Shown here piece after piece: positions 19,054 to 27,637 of a stretch of DNA of 64,000 bases (within the stretch, counting starts at the first letter, position 1; each line of letters starts with the position of its first letter). The notes beneath the pieces were generated by a model that ran no database searches, was not told the origin of the DNA, and worked only from the letters and a program-made list of their open reading frames with translations. The stretch lies in contig NZ_VSKK01000001.1 of assembly GCF_008086205.1 (NCBI RefSeq), positions 1,612,001 through 1,676,000 of the forward strand. Reading direction: 5' to 3'. The position numbers and the translations under genes are program-made. This DNA comes from Bizionia myxarmorum (GTDB taxonomy: Bacteria; Bacteroidota; Bacteroidia; Flavobacteriales; Flavobacteriaceae).

Positions 19054-19920
19054 ATGAAAAAAATACACGTTGGTTTTTTACTGTCTTATGATTACGATAA
19101 ACTAAAAAAATCAATTCCGCCAGTTTATCAAGATGCGGATGCTATTTTTATTGCCATGGATCATAAAAGTAGAACTTGGTCTGGTGAAACTTTTGAAGTG
19201 GATCCTGCTTTTTTTGAATGGTTGGAAGCCTTTGATGTTGATAACAAAATTCAATTATATAAGGATGATTTCTACGATTCGAATTTAATTGCCATTGAAA
19301 ATGACAATCGCGAACGCCATATGTTGTCACTAAAAATGGGCATTGGTAATTGGTTAGTTCAAGTGGATAGCGATGAGTATTTTGTGGATTTCGCCAAGTA
19401 TGTTAAGGAATTAAGACGTTTTGACAGTTACTTGGATAATCCTGAAAAAAAGAATATTCAAATTGCGGCCTATTTAATTAATATGTATAAATATACAGAT
19501 AATGGTGTGTTGTTTATTAAAGAGCCAACACGCGGTATTATGGCCACCAATTTTCCGAATTATAAAGTTGCTAGAAATACGCGCAAACGCATTGTTTATA
19601 CTCAAAATATTCTATTGCACGAAAGTATTGCCAGAGATGAAGCCGAACTGGTTTTGAAATTAGATAATTGGGGACATAATATTGAAGTTCAGAATAAGGA
19701 ATCGTTTTTAGAAAAATGGCGAACCACCAATAAATTCAACTATAAAGAACGTGAAAATTTCTTTTATATTGAACCAGAAAAATGGAAACATTTAGAGTTT
19801 TGTGAAGGAAATACCATTGAAGAAATTCGTAAAAACATCAATTTAGACGGGATTATGCCATCGAAGTTTTTTATTGCTAAAAAGAATTTCGGACAATACT
19901 TTAAGCACTTATTTAAGTAA
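19054..19920 (+). CDS. Divergent GT-A (family 2-like) glycosyltransferase
   Basis: 288-residue protein that I do not place firmly in a family. It starts MKKIHVGFLLSYDYDKLK. A WLVQVDSDEYFVDF segment near residues 103-116 resembles the metal-binding DxD region of GT-A transferases. A later LLHESIARDE segment gives a possible catalytic acid and histidine. It has no membrane segment or signal peptide. Its position among saccharide genes and the DSDE motif support a glycosyltransferase role, but this is inference. The last 12 bp overlap the convergent GT4 gene. Confidence 0.6.
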   Translation: MKKIHVGFLLSYDYDKLKKSIPPVYQDADAIFIAMDHKSRTWSGETFEVDPAFFEWLEAFDVDNKIQLYKDDFYDSNLIAIENDNRERHMLSLKMGIGNWLVQVDSDEYFVDFAKYVKELRRFDSYLDNPEKKNIQIAAYLINMYKYTDNGVLFIKEPTRGIMATNFPNYKVARNTRKRIVYTQNILLHESIARDEAELVLKLDNWGHNIEVQNKESFLEKWRTTNKFNYKERENFFYIEPEKWKHLEFCEGNTIEEIRKNINLDGIMPSKFFIAKKNFGQYFKHLFK

Positions 19921-20985
19921 ACTTTCGTACACTTTTAAATATTGTTTAGCCGTGTCATCCCACGAATAGGAATTAGCATGTTGTTTTAATTTTTGGCTGT
20001 AAGCATTTGGATCTTCGTTGTAGATTCTCATGCCGTTTTGAAAAATATCGGCCATATATTTAGGTTCAAAATGATCCCAATAAAAAGCATGTTTTCCACC
20101 AACTTCTGGAAGCGAACTTTTATCTGATAAAAAAACCGGTTTTCCATACTGCATGGCTTCAATGGGAGGGATTCCAAACCCTTCACGTAAAGATGGAAAG
20201 CAAAAAGCATAACAATTTTTCAAATAATAGGCTTTGTCGGCTTCAGAGATTTTCCCAGTTAAAAACACCCGATTTTGAAGTTGTAAATCCACGACCTTTT
20301 TTAAAATATCTTTAGCATAATCCGTTGTATTTTTACCTGAAATAATTAAGCTTAAATCTGGTAGGTTGGTCAACATTTTAACTAAAGTATGAAAGTTTTT
20401 TTTCTCTAAAACTTCACCAATTGAGAATAAGAATTCACCTTTTGGAAGAAATTCTGGTTGGTGGTTTTCTGGAATTTCAAGAGGTTTAGAACTACCATTA
20501 TAAATAACATATTCGGGAACATTTGGCACTTTGAAATAGTTGTGCGTCATGGCTTTAGCATATTCCGAAATGTAAGATATAGCATGACTTCTATTTAGTT
20601 TGTCATTAAATAGTTTTATGCGTTTATGTAATTCATTTCCAACTAATTCCTCCATGAAATTGACATCGTGAACCGTTAACAAATAAGGAATAGTGTTAAA
20701 TGGTTCTACTTTGGTGTTTTGATTTAAGGAATGCCACAAATGGTATTTCTCCTTTATCCGAAAGAGTTTGATGCGTTGTAAGGAATTATACTTTTTATAT
20801 GAAAAAGTGCGACCGAATTCTTCTTCTAATTTTTCAGGATGTTTGCTAATTAGAGTTATTTGAACATTCATGGCTTTTAAAAGCTCCGAATGTTTATGAA
20901 ATCCTTTAATGAGTTGGTAATTAAACTGACCAAAGCCGAAGAATAAATTATCAATATTATGAGACTCCAAACAAATTGTGCGCAT
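19909..20985 (-). CDS. Glycosyltransferase family 4
   Basis: 358-residue GT-B enzyme similar to mannosyl- or rhamnosyl-type transferases. The N-terminal domain has YLLTVHDVNFMEE and a YISEYAKAMTHN segment. The C-terminal domain has GEFLFSIGEVLEKKNFHTLVKML and the signature CFPSLREGFGIPPIEAMQYGKPVFLSD, where the conserved E-x7-E is EGFGIPPIE. This is followed by SSLPEVGGKHAFYWD. It is convergent with the preceding gene. Donor and acceptor are unknown. Confidence 0.9.
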   Translation of the reverse strand: MRTICLESHNIDNLFFGFGQFNYQLIKGFHKHSELLKAMNVQITLISKHPEKLEEEFGRTFSYKKYNSLQRIKLFRIKEKYHLWHSLNQNTKVEPFNTIPYLLTVHDVNFMEELVGNELHKRIKLFNDKLNRSHAISYISEYAKAMTHNYFKVPNVPEYVIYNGSSKPLEIPENHQPEFLPKGEFLFSIGEVLEKKNFHTLVKMLTNLPDLSLIISGKNTTDYAKDILKKVVDLQLQNRVFLTGKISEADKAYYLKNCYAFCFPSLREGFGIPPIEAMQYGKPVFLSDKSSLPEVGGKHAFYWDHFEPKYMADIFQNGMRIYNEDPNAYSQKLKQHANSYSWDDTAKQYLKVYESLLK

Positions 20986-21076
20986 AGAAAAAGCTTTGCT
21001 GCAAATTATATAAATTGCAATTGAACTGCTAATTTAATACATTATTAAAACAAAATAAAAATTGTAATATTGTACT

Positions 21077-21841
21077 ATGAATTATACGGTGCATAAGGCG
21101 TTTCAAAAGGATGAGCAACAGCTTACAAGCTATATTGTTAATTATGAAACGACTGGTGAAAACTTTGGAAACCAAGACAGAAATTCGCTTAAATTATTCG
21201 ATTTAAATGGGTTGACTATTAATGTAAAATCTTTTAAAGTTCCGAATGTCATAAATCAAGTTGCGTATCGTTTTTTAAGAAAAAGTAAAGCACAACGTTC
21301 CTATGAATATGCAAATCGCTTATTGGATTTAGGAATTGGTACACCTAAACCTATTGCCTTCTACGAGTATAAAACAGCTTTTTCATTCAAAAAAAGTTAT
21401 TACATAAGCGAACATTTACCTTATGATTTAACCTATCGCGAATTAACTTTCGACTTCACCATGTTGAGCCATGAAGCTATTTTACGTGCTTTTACGCGCT
21501 TTACATTTAGGTTGCATGAAGCTGGTGTGAATTTTTTAGACCATTCACCTGGAAATACCTTAATTCAATTAAACGATGGAAAGTATAAATTTTTCCTTGT
21601 GGACTTAAATCGCATGGAATTTGGTGATATGGATTTTGAAACACGCATTAAAAACTTCGCGCGTTTAACCATTCATAAATCCATGGTGGAAATAATGAGT
21701 GATGAATATGCTAAATTAAGTGGTTATAATTATAAGCGCGTTTTCAATTTAATGTGGGAAGAAACAGAAGCTTTTCAGCAGCGCTTTCATAAAAAAAGAC
21801 GCCTTAAAAACAAACTTATGTTTTGGCGAAAAAATAAATAA
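21077..21841 (+). CDS. WaaP/Kdo kinase-like lipopolysaccharide kinase
   Basis: 254-residue protein kinase-like enzyme of the lipopolysaccharide kinase family (WaaP, KdkA, InaA). The catalytic loop is FLDHSPGNTLI (aspartate, and asparagine three residues on) and the metal-binding aspartate is in FFLVDLNRMEF. A KSFKVPN lysine near residue 55 may be the ATP lysine. Relatives phosphorylate inner-core heptose or Kdo. The GT9 and WaaE-like genes nearby point to LPS core modification. The promoter may be TAATATTG (21065-21072), one base off consensus. Confidence 0.82.
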   Translation: MNYTVHKAFQKDEQQLTSYIVNYETTGENFGNQDRNSLKLFDLNGLTINVKSFKVPNVINQVAYRFLRKSKAQRSYEYANRLLDLGIGTPKPIAFYEYKTAFSFKKSYYISEHLPYDLTYRELTFDFTMLSHEAILRAFTRFTFRLHEAGVNFLDHSPGNTLIQLNDGKYKFFLVDLNRMEFGDMDFETRIKNFARLTIHKSMVEIMSDEYAKLSGYNYKRVFNLMWEETEAFQQRFHKKRRLKNKLMFWRKNK

Positions 21842-21852
21842 GTAAATCGTAT

Positions 21853-22605
21853 TTATTTTAAGTTTCTTCGTAAAAGCCATAATTTAACATAGCGCATATA
21901 CACAACGTAGCCTTGAATATAACCAATGGTTAAGCCTACAACGCCATCTCTAAATCCGCTTTGAACGATATAATGTTTAAGGAAACCCCATAACGGTTTA
22001 ATAACGAAGTGATAAGGTGTTAATCTACCCGTTTTTTTATCGTATTCTTCAGCTTGTTTGGTAGCATACCGATTCATTTTTTCCATATACGCATCCATAG
22101 TGGTATAGGTATAGTGAAGAAATTTGCTATTTAAATATCCAACAGAACCTTGCGCAATTATTTCTTCGTGAACCAATTTGTCGTCGTATTGACATAAATC
22201 TCTTTGAAATAAACGAATCACTTTATCATTTCGCCAACCACTATAATTTACGCGTTTACCCATAAAATGGTTGATTCTTCCAATCCAGTAAGCCGCATGT
22301 TTTGGTTGTGAATTTAAAATAGCCATTATTTCACTTTGTAATTCAGGAGTCACGCGTTCATCAGCATCTACAATCAACACCCAATTATGTTTTGCCTGCG
22401 GAATAATCCAGTTTTTTTGCTCAGCGTGATAGCTAAAATTTCTTTGAATTACGGTAGCGTTCAGACTTTTTGCTTTTTCAAAAGTACCATCTGTGCTAAA
22501 ACTATCAACCACAATTATTTCATCTGCAAAATTTACAGACCTTATAACAGATTCAATATTATGAATTTCATCCTTGGTAAGAATGATTGCCGACAGTTTC
22601 TCCAT
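21853..22605 (-). CDS. WaaE/LgtF-like glycosyltransferase family 2
   Basis: 250-residue GT-A enzyme. It has the MEKLSAIILTKDEIHNIESVIRSV start, VDSFSTDGTFE, and the metal-binding WVLIVDADERVTPEL segment. RVNYSGWRNDKVIRLF in the second half is typical of the lipooligosaccharide beta-1,4-glucosyltransferase (WaaE/KdtX/LgtF) subgroup. C-terminal hydrophobic helices suggest membrane association. The start is 1 bp from the stop of the GT9 gene, so the two form an operon. A role in LPS core extension is likely. Confidence 0.88.
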   Translation of the reverse strand: MEKLSAIILTKDEIHNIESVIRSVNFADEIIVVDSFSTDGTFEKAKSLNATVIQRNFSYHAEQKNWIIPQAKHNWVLIVDADERVTPELQSEIMAILNSQPKHAAYWIGRINHFMGKRVNYSGWRNDKVIRLFQRDLCQYDDKLVHEEIIAQGSVGYLNSKFLHYTYTTMDAYMEKMNRYATKQAEEYDKKTGRLTPYHFVIKPLWGFLKHYIVQSGFRDGVVGLTIGYIQGYVVYMRYVKLWLLRRNLK

Positions 22606-22606
22606 G

Positions 22607-23668
22607 CTACTTGTTCAGAGTTTTTAGGAAATGCTCTAATTTTTTTTCAAACAAATCAGGCGTAAATTCTTTGTAAGATTCCAAGGCTTGTGGTTTCATT
22701 TCTTTCTCCGTTTTATCCTGATATAATTTAGGTTTATAATCTTTTAAATGTACGGATTCATTCACATTTTTTTCTTCAAAAATATTCCAAGTGTCTTTAT
22801 CAATCCATGTAGAAAAAATGGTAAAAGTTTTAATATTTAACGCTTTGGCCATATTTACCGCACCACCTTCATTTCCAATTAAGGCGGTACAATGAGCAGT
22901 AAGTGCTAAAAATTCACGAATGCTTTTGCCAAAAAGACCCATATAAATATGGTCTTGAGTTTCCGGTTTACACAAGTCGAAAATTGCTTGTGCATCCGCT
23001 TTTTGCTTGGGAATATAATTAAACAATATCTGACCATCAGTGGTTGTAACAATTTGATCAATTACCTGCGCCATATAGTTATAAGGATAGGTTTTATAGG
23101 CGCCGCTTCCTAAAACACTAATCATGATCAGTGGTTTTTCTATATTGATGTTATTAGAAATTAAAACCTGTTTGCTTGCTTCTAATTCTTGATCAGTCAG
23201 ATATATTTTTGGTTTGGCTGATGTTAAATTAATTCCCAAAGGTTCTAATAATTGCAATCTATTCACAATAGCCAATCCACAGGTTTGATTGGTTTTTGAA
23301 ACGCGTTTTATATTGTACGTGTATAAAAACGCGGTATAATGCTTATGGTATGAGATTTTAGTTTTGGCACCAGAAAAAGCAGCTATAATATTACTAGATA
23401 ATTTAGAATACACATCAATAACTATGTCGTATTGACGTTTTTTTATGGATTTTGTAAAATCCCATAAAGCTGATATACGCTTTTCAATTTCAGGTTTAAG
23501 AAGTATATAATTATCTATAAAGGGATTGTTTTCAACCACAGGCATGGTGTGCAAATTTATTAAATAATCTAATTGCGCATTTGGATAATGTTCACGTAGC
23601 GCCTCAAATAGGACGCTAGAAGTGAGCACGTCTCCAATCATTTTTTGTTGTATGACTAATATTTTCAT
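22607..23668 (-). CDS. Glycosyltransferase family 9 (heptosyltransferase-like)
   Basis: 353-residue GT-B enzyme. The N-terminus MKILVIQQKMIGDVLTSSVLFEALREHYP is the characteristic GT9 start with the catalytic aspartate in GDVL. The C-terminal domain has CTALIGNEGGAVNMAKALNIKTFTIFST, which forms the donor site. Relatives add ADP-heptose to Kdo in the LPS inner core. It is co-transcribed with the WaaE-like transferase just downstream. Confidence 0.9.
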   Translation of the reverse strand: MKILVIQQKMIGDVLTSSVLFEALREHYPNAQLDYLINLHTMPVVENNPFIDNYILLKPEIEKRISALWDFTKSIKKRQYDIVIDVYSKLSSNIIAAFSGAKTKISYHKHYTAFLYTYNIKRVSKTNQTCGLAIVNRLQLLEPLGINLTSAKPKIYLTDQELEASKQVLISNNINIEKPLIMISVLGSGAYKTYPYNYMAQVIDQIVTTTDGQILFNYIPKQKADAQAIFDLCKPETQDHIYMGLFGKSIREFLALTAHCTALIGNEGGAVNMAKALNIKTFTIFSTWIDKDTWNIFEEKNVNESVHLKDYKPKLYQDKTEKEMKPQALESYKEFTPDLFEKKLEHFLKTLNK

Positions 23669-23717
23669 TTAAAAATTCAAATTAGTATCTCTTGAAAACG
23701 GCATTCAATAATTTAAA

Positions 23718-24533
23718 TTATACAGCAACATTATATTCGCGTAAAGCATCATTTAGCGATGTTTTTTTGTCTGTACTTTCTTTACGTTTTCCTATAATTA
23801 AAGCACAAGGCACTTGAAATTCTCCAGCTTTAAATTTTTTAGTGTAACTACCAGGTATTACCACAGAACGCGCTGGAATTAGACCTTTAGTTTCCACAGG
23901 TTCATCACCTGTAACATCAATAATTTTGGTACTCATGGTTAAAACCACATTGGCACCTAAAACCGCTTCTTTTTCAACACGAACACCTTCTACTACAATA
24001 CAACGAGAGCCAATAAAAGCGCCATCTTCAATAATTACGGGTGCTGCTTGTAATGGTTCCAGAACGCCTCCAATACCTACGCCTCCAGAAAGATGCACGT
24101 TTTTTCCAATTTGTGCACAGCTTCCAACGGTTGCCCAAGTATCAACCATAGTGCCTTCATCCACATAAGCTCCAATATTTACATAACTCGGCATTAAAAT
24201 TACGCCTTTAGAAATATAAGCGCCATGACGCGCTACAGCATTGGGTACCACACGGATTCCTTTATTTTCGTAACCTGTTTTTAAAGGTATTTTATCGTGA
24301 TATTCAAAAATTCCCACTTCAAATGTTTGCATTTTCTGAATCGGGAAATATAACACCACGGCTTTCTTAACCCATTCATTAACCTGCCATCCATCAGCCT
24401 TTGGTTCGGCAACACGCAAGGTGCCTTCATCCAGCAAATCTATGACGCTCCGAATGCTATCAATGGTGACTTTGTCTGTTAATAATTCGCGATTATCCCA
24501 CGCGGCTTCTATAATATGTTGTAGTTGTTTCAT
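23718..24533 (-). CDS. dapD: 2,3,4,5-tetrahydropyridine-2,6-dicarboxylate N-succinyltransferase
   Basis: 271-residue left-handed beta-helix enzyme of the lysine and meso-diaminopimelate pathway, transferring succinyl from succinyl-CoA to tetrahydrodipicolinate. Hexapeptide repeats run from GAYISKGVILMPSYVNIGAY through GTMVDTWATVGSCAQIG and LSGGVGIGGVLEP. The C-terminal segment SVVIPGSYTKKF is characteristic. I use the ATG at 24533 (MKQLQHIIEAAW). The in-frame start at 24587 would add 18 residues of AT-rich leader. It is divergent from ruvX. Confidence 0.95.
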   Translation of the reverse strand: MKQLQHIIEAAWDNRELLTDKVTIDSIRSVIDLLDEGTLRVAEPKADGWQVNEWVKKAVVLYFPIQKMQTFEVGIFEYHDKIPLKTGYENKGIRVVPNAVARHGAYISKGVILMPSYVNIGAYVDEGTMVDTWATVGSCAQIGKNVHLSGGVGIGGVLEPLQAAPVIIEDGAFIGSRCIVVEGVRVEKEAVLGANVVLTMSTKIIDVTGDEPVETKGLIPARSVVIPGSYTKKFKAGEFQVPCALIIGKRKESTDKKTSLNDALREYNVAV

Positions 24534-24669
24534 AATATGTTTACTGAAAAATAGAAATCTAAAATTTAAGATTCTTGCTCTATTCACAAAGATAAAGTTA
24601 TAATTGAATTCTTGATAAATGATTCGTTTTAAATCAGATATTTCCTGTTTAAGCTAGCGTTTTTAATAG

Positions 24670-24677
24670 TAACTTTG
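24670..24677 (+). promoter_or_regulatory. -7 promoter box of ruvX overlapping a false TTG start
   Basis: TAACTTTG matches TAnnTTTG and ends 6 bases before the ATG at 24684. The in-frame TTG at 24675 is part of this box, so translation from it is unlikely. The transcript probably starts at or next to the ATG. Confidence 0.5.
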
Positions 24678-24683
24678 CTAACT

Positions 24684-25094
24684 ATGGGACGCATACTTGC
24701 AATAGATTACGGAAAAGTTAGAACAGGAATAGCTGTTACAGATGAACTTCAAATTATAGCTTCTGGTTTAACAACAGTGGATACCAAGCAACTTATTAGC
24801 TTTTTAAAAGATTATATTAAAACAGAATTTGTTGAATTGTTTTTAGTAGGTGAACCGAAGCAAATGAATAATGAAGCCTCTGAAAGTGAAGCTTTAATAA
24901 TCCCGTTTTTGGAAAAGTTGCAGAAAGCAATCCCTAATATTCCCGTAAAACGTGTTGATGAGCGATTTACATCTAAAATGGCGTTTCAAACTATGATAGA
25001 TAGTGGTTTATCTAAAAAGAAACGTCAAAATAAAGCCTTGGTGGATGAAATAAGTGCCACCCTAATTCTTCAGAGTTATTTATACGCGCAATAA
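24684..25094 (+). CDS. ruvX: RuvX/YqgF putative pre-16S rRNA nuclease
   Basis: 136-residue RNase H-fold nuclease of the YqgF family, proposed to mature the 16S rRNA 5' end (older name: Holliday junction resolvase-like). The first catalytic aspartate is in ILAIDYGKVRTGIAVTD. The glutamate-containing strand is VELFLVGEPKQMNNE, and VDERFTSKMA and LVDEISATLILQ complete the active-site pattern. The length fits the family. It is the first gene of a region with def, DUF5606 and mazG, an arrangement I associate with Flavobacteriaceae. Confidence 0.92.
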   Translation: MGRILAIDYGKVRTGIAVTDELQIIASGLTTVDTKQLISFLKDYIKTEFVELFLVGEPKQMNNEASESEALIIPFLEKLQKAIPNIPVKRVDERFTSKMAFQTMIDSGLSKKKRQNKALVDEISATLILQSYLYAQ

Positions 25095-25186
25095 CGCGTT
25101 ACTGCTTCTTTCTTTAGTCCAGAATTATTATAAAATATAACGAAATATATAGCTTGACGTTTATATAGGTTGTTTGTCAGTTAATT

Positions 25187-25218
25187 TTGATTTTTTTTGC
25201 TTTGTAGAAGTATATTTG
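25187..25218 (+). promoter_or_regulatory. Promoter of the T9SS type A protein gene
   Basis: A TTG (25187-25189), a 21-base spacer and TATATTTG (25211-25218, TAnnTTTG) make a promoter of the Bacteroidota type. The ATG at 25241 is 22 bases further on. Confidence 0.6.
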
Positions 25219-25240
25219 CGCCAAACTAATTAAAATATCT

Positions 25241-25837
25241 ATGAAAAAAACTTACTTATTTATGGTGCTATTTATAGCACTTTTCTCTTTTAATGCGGTA
25301 AATGCTCAAATTTGCCCAGACAATGGTTTTACTAATACCACATCATTGTTCTTTTTCTATAACCCAGGATCTTTAGCATGTCCAGATAGACCAACTTCTG
25401 TTATGGTTGGCGCCAGCACTTTTAATTTAGTGTCTTGTGATACGTCATCAGCAGTTTATGATTTGGAACCAGGAGATGATCCAATTTCTGATAGCACATT
25501 TTTTACCGCTAATTTTGGAGGGTCTACCTGTGAATATACAAATGGTAATTTAACAAATGAAACCTTGTCTTTAGAATCTATAGATAAAGTTTTAAATAAA
25601 ATGGTGGTATTCCCAAACCCTGTTGTTCAAGGAAATTCTTTTCAAGTTGTTTTTGGAAGTAATTTAAATGCCCAAATCAGTTTATTTTCGGTTACTGGAA
25701 AACGTATTCTATCAAATACAATTTCTAATGTGGCTAGAAAGCAAATGGATATTTCTAATTTGCATAATGGCATTTATATGCTTCAAATAAAAAGTGGTTC
25801 ATCTACCGTTTCCAAGAAGATTGTGATTATGAAATAA
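25241..25837 (+). CDS. Small T9SS type A sorting domain protein
   Basis: 198-residue secreted protein. Residues 1-23 form a signal peptide ending in NAQ. The central ~90 residues contain four cysteines and the phrase NTTSLFFFYNPGSLACPDRPTSV, which I do not recognise. Residues about 120-198 are a type A (Por secretion system) sorting domain: MVVFPNPVVQGNSFQVVF, ISLFSVTGKRI, then HNGIYMLQIKSG and a lysine-rich end. The domain directs export by the T9SS and is normally removed by PorU. The cargo part is unusually short, so it may be a small secreted factor. A terminator follows. Confidence 0.82.
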   Translation: MKKTYLFMVLFIALFSFNAVNAQICPDNGFTNTTSLFFFYNPGSLACPDRPTSVMVGASTFNLVSCDTSSAVYDLEPGDDPISDSTFFTANFGGSTCEYTNGNLTNETLSLESIDKVLNKMVVFPNPVVQGNSFQVVFGSNLNAQISLFSVTGKRILSNTISNVARKQMDISNLHNGIYMLQIKSGSSTVSKKIVIMK

Positions 25838-25860
25838 GTATATATTATCAATAATACTAT

Positions 25861-25895
25861 AAAGAATTCTTACTACTTGTAAGAGGTCTTTTTTA
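25861..25895 (+). terminator. Terminator after the T9SS type A gene
   Basis: The hairpin TCTTAC / GTAAGA (25868-25873 with 25879-25884) is flanked by AAAGA and TCTTT, which can extend the stem, and is followed by a T-run, 24 bases after the stop. The remaining ~215 bases to the next promoter show no further structure or ORF. Confidence 0.6.
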
Positions 25896-26109
25896 TTATA
25901 CCGTTTGTCGAACAATCTATAATATATTCGAATTTATACGATTTTATTCTATTCAACACCTTTATTTTTAGCTAGTTACAGCCTGTTTTATCGAATAAGA
26001 AATCGACGAAATGCACATTACAAAGGTTTGCCAGCGTTACGTTCATCGTTGAAATACCATGCTTTATCTTGTTAACGAATATATGTTCTGTTTCAACAAA
26101 TTAATTGGG

Positions 26110-26137
26110 TTGCTACTGTTTATCGATAGTATATTTG
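26110..26137 (+). promoter_or_regulatory. Strong-looking promoter of the 81-residue secreted protein
   Basis: TTG (26110-26112), a 17-base spacer and TATATTTG (26130-26137) match the Bacteroidota promoter. The ATG at 26164 is 26 bases downstream. It lies in an otherwise featureless 326-base interval (25838-26163) after the upstream gene's terminator. Confidence 0.65.
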
Positions 26138-26163
26138 CACTGTTCAATTTAAGCAACACAACA

Positions 26164-26409
26164 ATGAAACAGATTATTTTAATAGGAATTTTTACAGTAT
26201 TAGGTTTAACAACTATGCAAGCTCAAACTTCAACTGAATTGCAACCGGTTAAAACTAACGATTCAACTACGCAAGTAGTTTCTGATGTAAAAACGGTTTC
26301 TATAGAAATAGCAGCCAAAAAGAAAGACATCTTAACGGATAAGATTGAATCTAAACTAAACGGAACAATAAATTTATTTGTTGTAAAAGAAAGACGTGTT
26401 GTTTGCTAA
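26164..26409 (+). CDS. Small secreted protein of unknown function
   Basis: 81-residue protein. Residues 1-21 form a clear signal peptide (MKQIILIGIFTVLGLTTMQAQ). The mature 60 residues are polar, rich in T, S, V and K, with KKKDILTDKIESKLNGTINLFVVKERRVVC near the end, predicting a short helix and strand with one terminal cysteine. No family is recognised. The ATG at 26164 is chosen over one at 26059, because only here does a signal peptide start at residue 1, and the promoter lies between the two. Promoter and terminator make it a single-gene unit. Confidence 0.6.
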   Translation: MKQIILIGIFTVLGLTTMQAQTSTELQPVKTNDSTTQVVSDVKTVSIEIAAKKKDILTDKIESKLNGTINLFVVKERRVVC

Positions 26410-26439
26410 AAACAGGTAATTTTAGAGCTTTTAATATAT

Positions 26440-26466
26440 AACGCCTTTTTTTAAAGGCGTTTTTTT
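26440..26466 (+). terminator. Rho-independent terminator after the small secreted protein
   Basis: ACGCCTTT pairs with AAAGGCGT around a short T/A loop, followed by seven T. It lies 30 bases after the stop at 26409 and upstream of the def promoter box. Confidence 0.85.
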
Positions 26467-26489
26467 ATGCGTATCTATTAGAAGAATTG

Positions 26490-26497
26490 TATTTTTG
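26490..26497 (+). promoter_or_regulatory. -7 promoter box of def
   Basis: TATTTTTG matches TAnnTTTG, 26 bases before the def ATG at 26524. It lies after a terminator, so def has its own promoter. Confidence 0.55.
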
Positions 26498-26523
26498 CAC
26501 TGAATTTTTAGAAATTGAAACCC

Positions 26524-27114
26524 ATGATATTACCCGTTGTAGCCTATGGCGATCCTGTACTAAAAAAAGTAGGACAGGAAATAGCAAAAGACTATCCACA
26601 ATTAGAAGCTTTATTGCAAAACATGTATGAAACCATGTATAATGCTTTTGGCGTTGGTCTTGCCGCACCTCAAGTAGGATTAGATATTCGTTTGTTTTTG
26701 GTAGACACATCACCTTTTGCTGAAGATGAAGATTATTCAGAAGAAGAACGGGCCTTTTTAAAGGATTTCAAGCAGACTTTTATTAATGCCAAAATTATAG
26801 AAGAATCAGGAGATGAGTGGGCTTTTAACGAAGGGTGTTTAAGTATTCCCGATGTGCGTGAAGATGTATTTAGAAAACCGACTATTACCATTGAGTTTCA
26901 TGATGAAAATTTCGAAAAACACACCAAAACTTTTGATGGTTTAGTAGCGCGTGTTATTCAACATGAGTATGACCATATAGAAGGTATTTTGTTTACAGAT
27001 AAATTATCATCTTTAAAGAAAAGACTTATTAGAGGTAGACTTTTAAATATTTCAAAAGGAAAAATAAGTGTGGATTATCGCATGCGTTTTCCGAATCAAA
27101 AAAAGAAACGATAA
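26524..27114 (+). CDS. def: Peptide deformylase
   Basis: 196-residue metalloenzyme that removes the formyl group from the initiator methionine of new proteins. All three family motifs are intact: GVGLAAPQVG (about residues 42-51), EGCLS with the metal-binding cysteine, and QHEYDH with the two metal-binding histidines and the catalytic glutamate. The ATG at 26524 (MILPVVAYGDPVL) is chosen over an in-frame TTG at 26515, which has no family support. DUF5606 and mazG follow on the same strand. Confidence 0.96.
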   Translation: MILPVVAYGDPVLKKVGQEIAKDYPQLEALLQNMYETMYNAFGVGLAAPQVGLDIRLFLVDTSPFAEDEDYSEEERAFLKDFKQTFINAKIIEESGDEWAFNEGCLSIPDVREDVFRKPTITIEFHDENFEKHTKTFDGLVARVIQHEYDHIEGILFTDKLSSLKKRLIRGRLLNISKGKISVDYRMRFPNQKKKR

Positions 27115-27167
27115 TATTTGTATAACATGCGTAAACGTATGATATTTGCCAACTTTAAAATGTAGAT

Positions 27168-27617
27168 ATGAGTTTAGAAAAAGTATTATCAATAGCAGGA
27201 AAACCGGGATTATATAAAATGATTGCCCAAACAAGAGGTGGCTTTGTAGCTGAATCTTTGTTAGACGGTAAAAAAATGTCTGTTGGCATTCATCATAATG
27301 TAAGCATCTTAAGTGAAATTGCTATTTACACACTTACAGAAGAGAAGCCTTTACGTGAGGTTTTGAACTTAATTAAAGAAAAGGAATCAGGTCAGCAATC
27401 TGCTGTTAGTCATAAGGACAGCAAAGATAAATTAGAAGAATATTTCTTTGAAATCTTGCCAGATTACGATGAAGAACGCGTTTATGTAAGTGATATTAAG
27501 AAGATTATTCAGTGGTATAATTTACTTCAAAAAAATGATTTATTAGATTTTGAGGCGAAACCTGAATCAGAAACAGAAGTAGAAAAAGAGGCTGTAACAA
27601 CTGAAGAAGAGGAATAA
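27168..27617 (+). CDS. DUF5606 family protein
   Basis: 149-residue soluble protein of a family that I know as confined to Bacteroidota. Residues 1-60 form a compact KOW/SH3-like beta region (VLSIAGKPGLYKMIAQTRGGFVAESL onward). Residues about 85-125 are a helical segment with KDKLEEYFFEILPDYDEERVYVSDIKKIIQWYN. The tail is glutamate-rich and probably disordered. No catalytic residues are apparent. The gene sits 53 bp after def and ends at a strong terminator. The function is unknown; the def and mazG neighbourhood hints at a housekeeping role. Confidence 0.8.
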   Translation: MSLEKVLSIAGKPGLYKMIAQTRGGFVAESLLDGKKMSVGIHHNVSILSEIAIYTLTEEKPLREVLNLIKEKESGQQSAVSHKDSKDKLEEYFFEILPDYDEERVYVSDIKKIIQWYNLLQKNDLLDFEAKPESETEVEKEAVTTEEEE

Positions 27618-27637
27618 CATATCTTATATATGTATAT

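Noticed and set aside
14071-23668. A horizontally acquired island
   Set aside because: The saccharide genes keep the low-GC composition of the neighbours and no integrase, tRNA junction or direct repeats are seen.
24675-24683. TTG start of ruvX (and similarly of the Fur-family gene and tgt)
   Set aside because: The TTG is part of a TAnnTTTG promoter box; the ATG a few codons further matches the family start.
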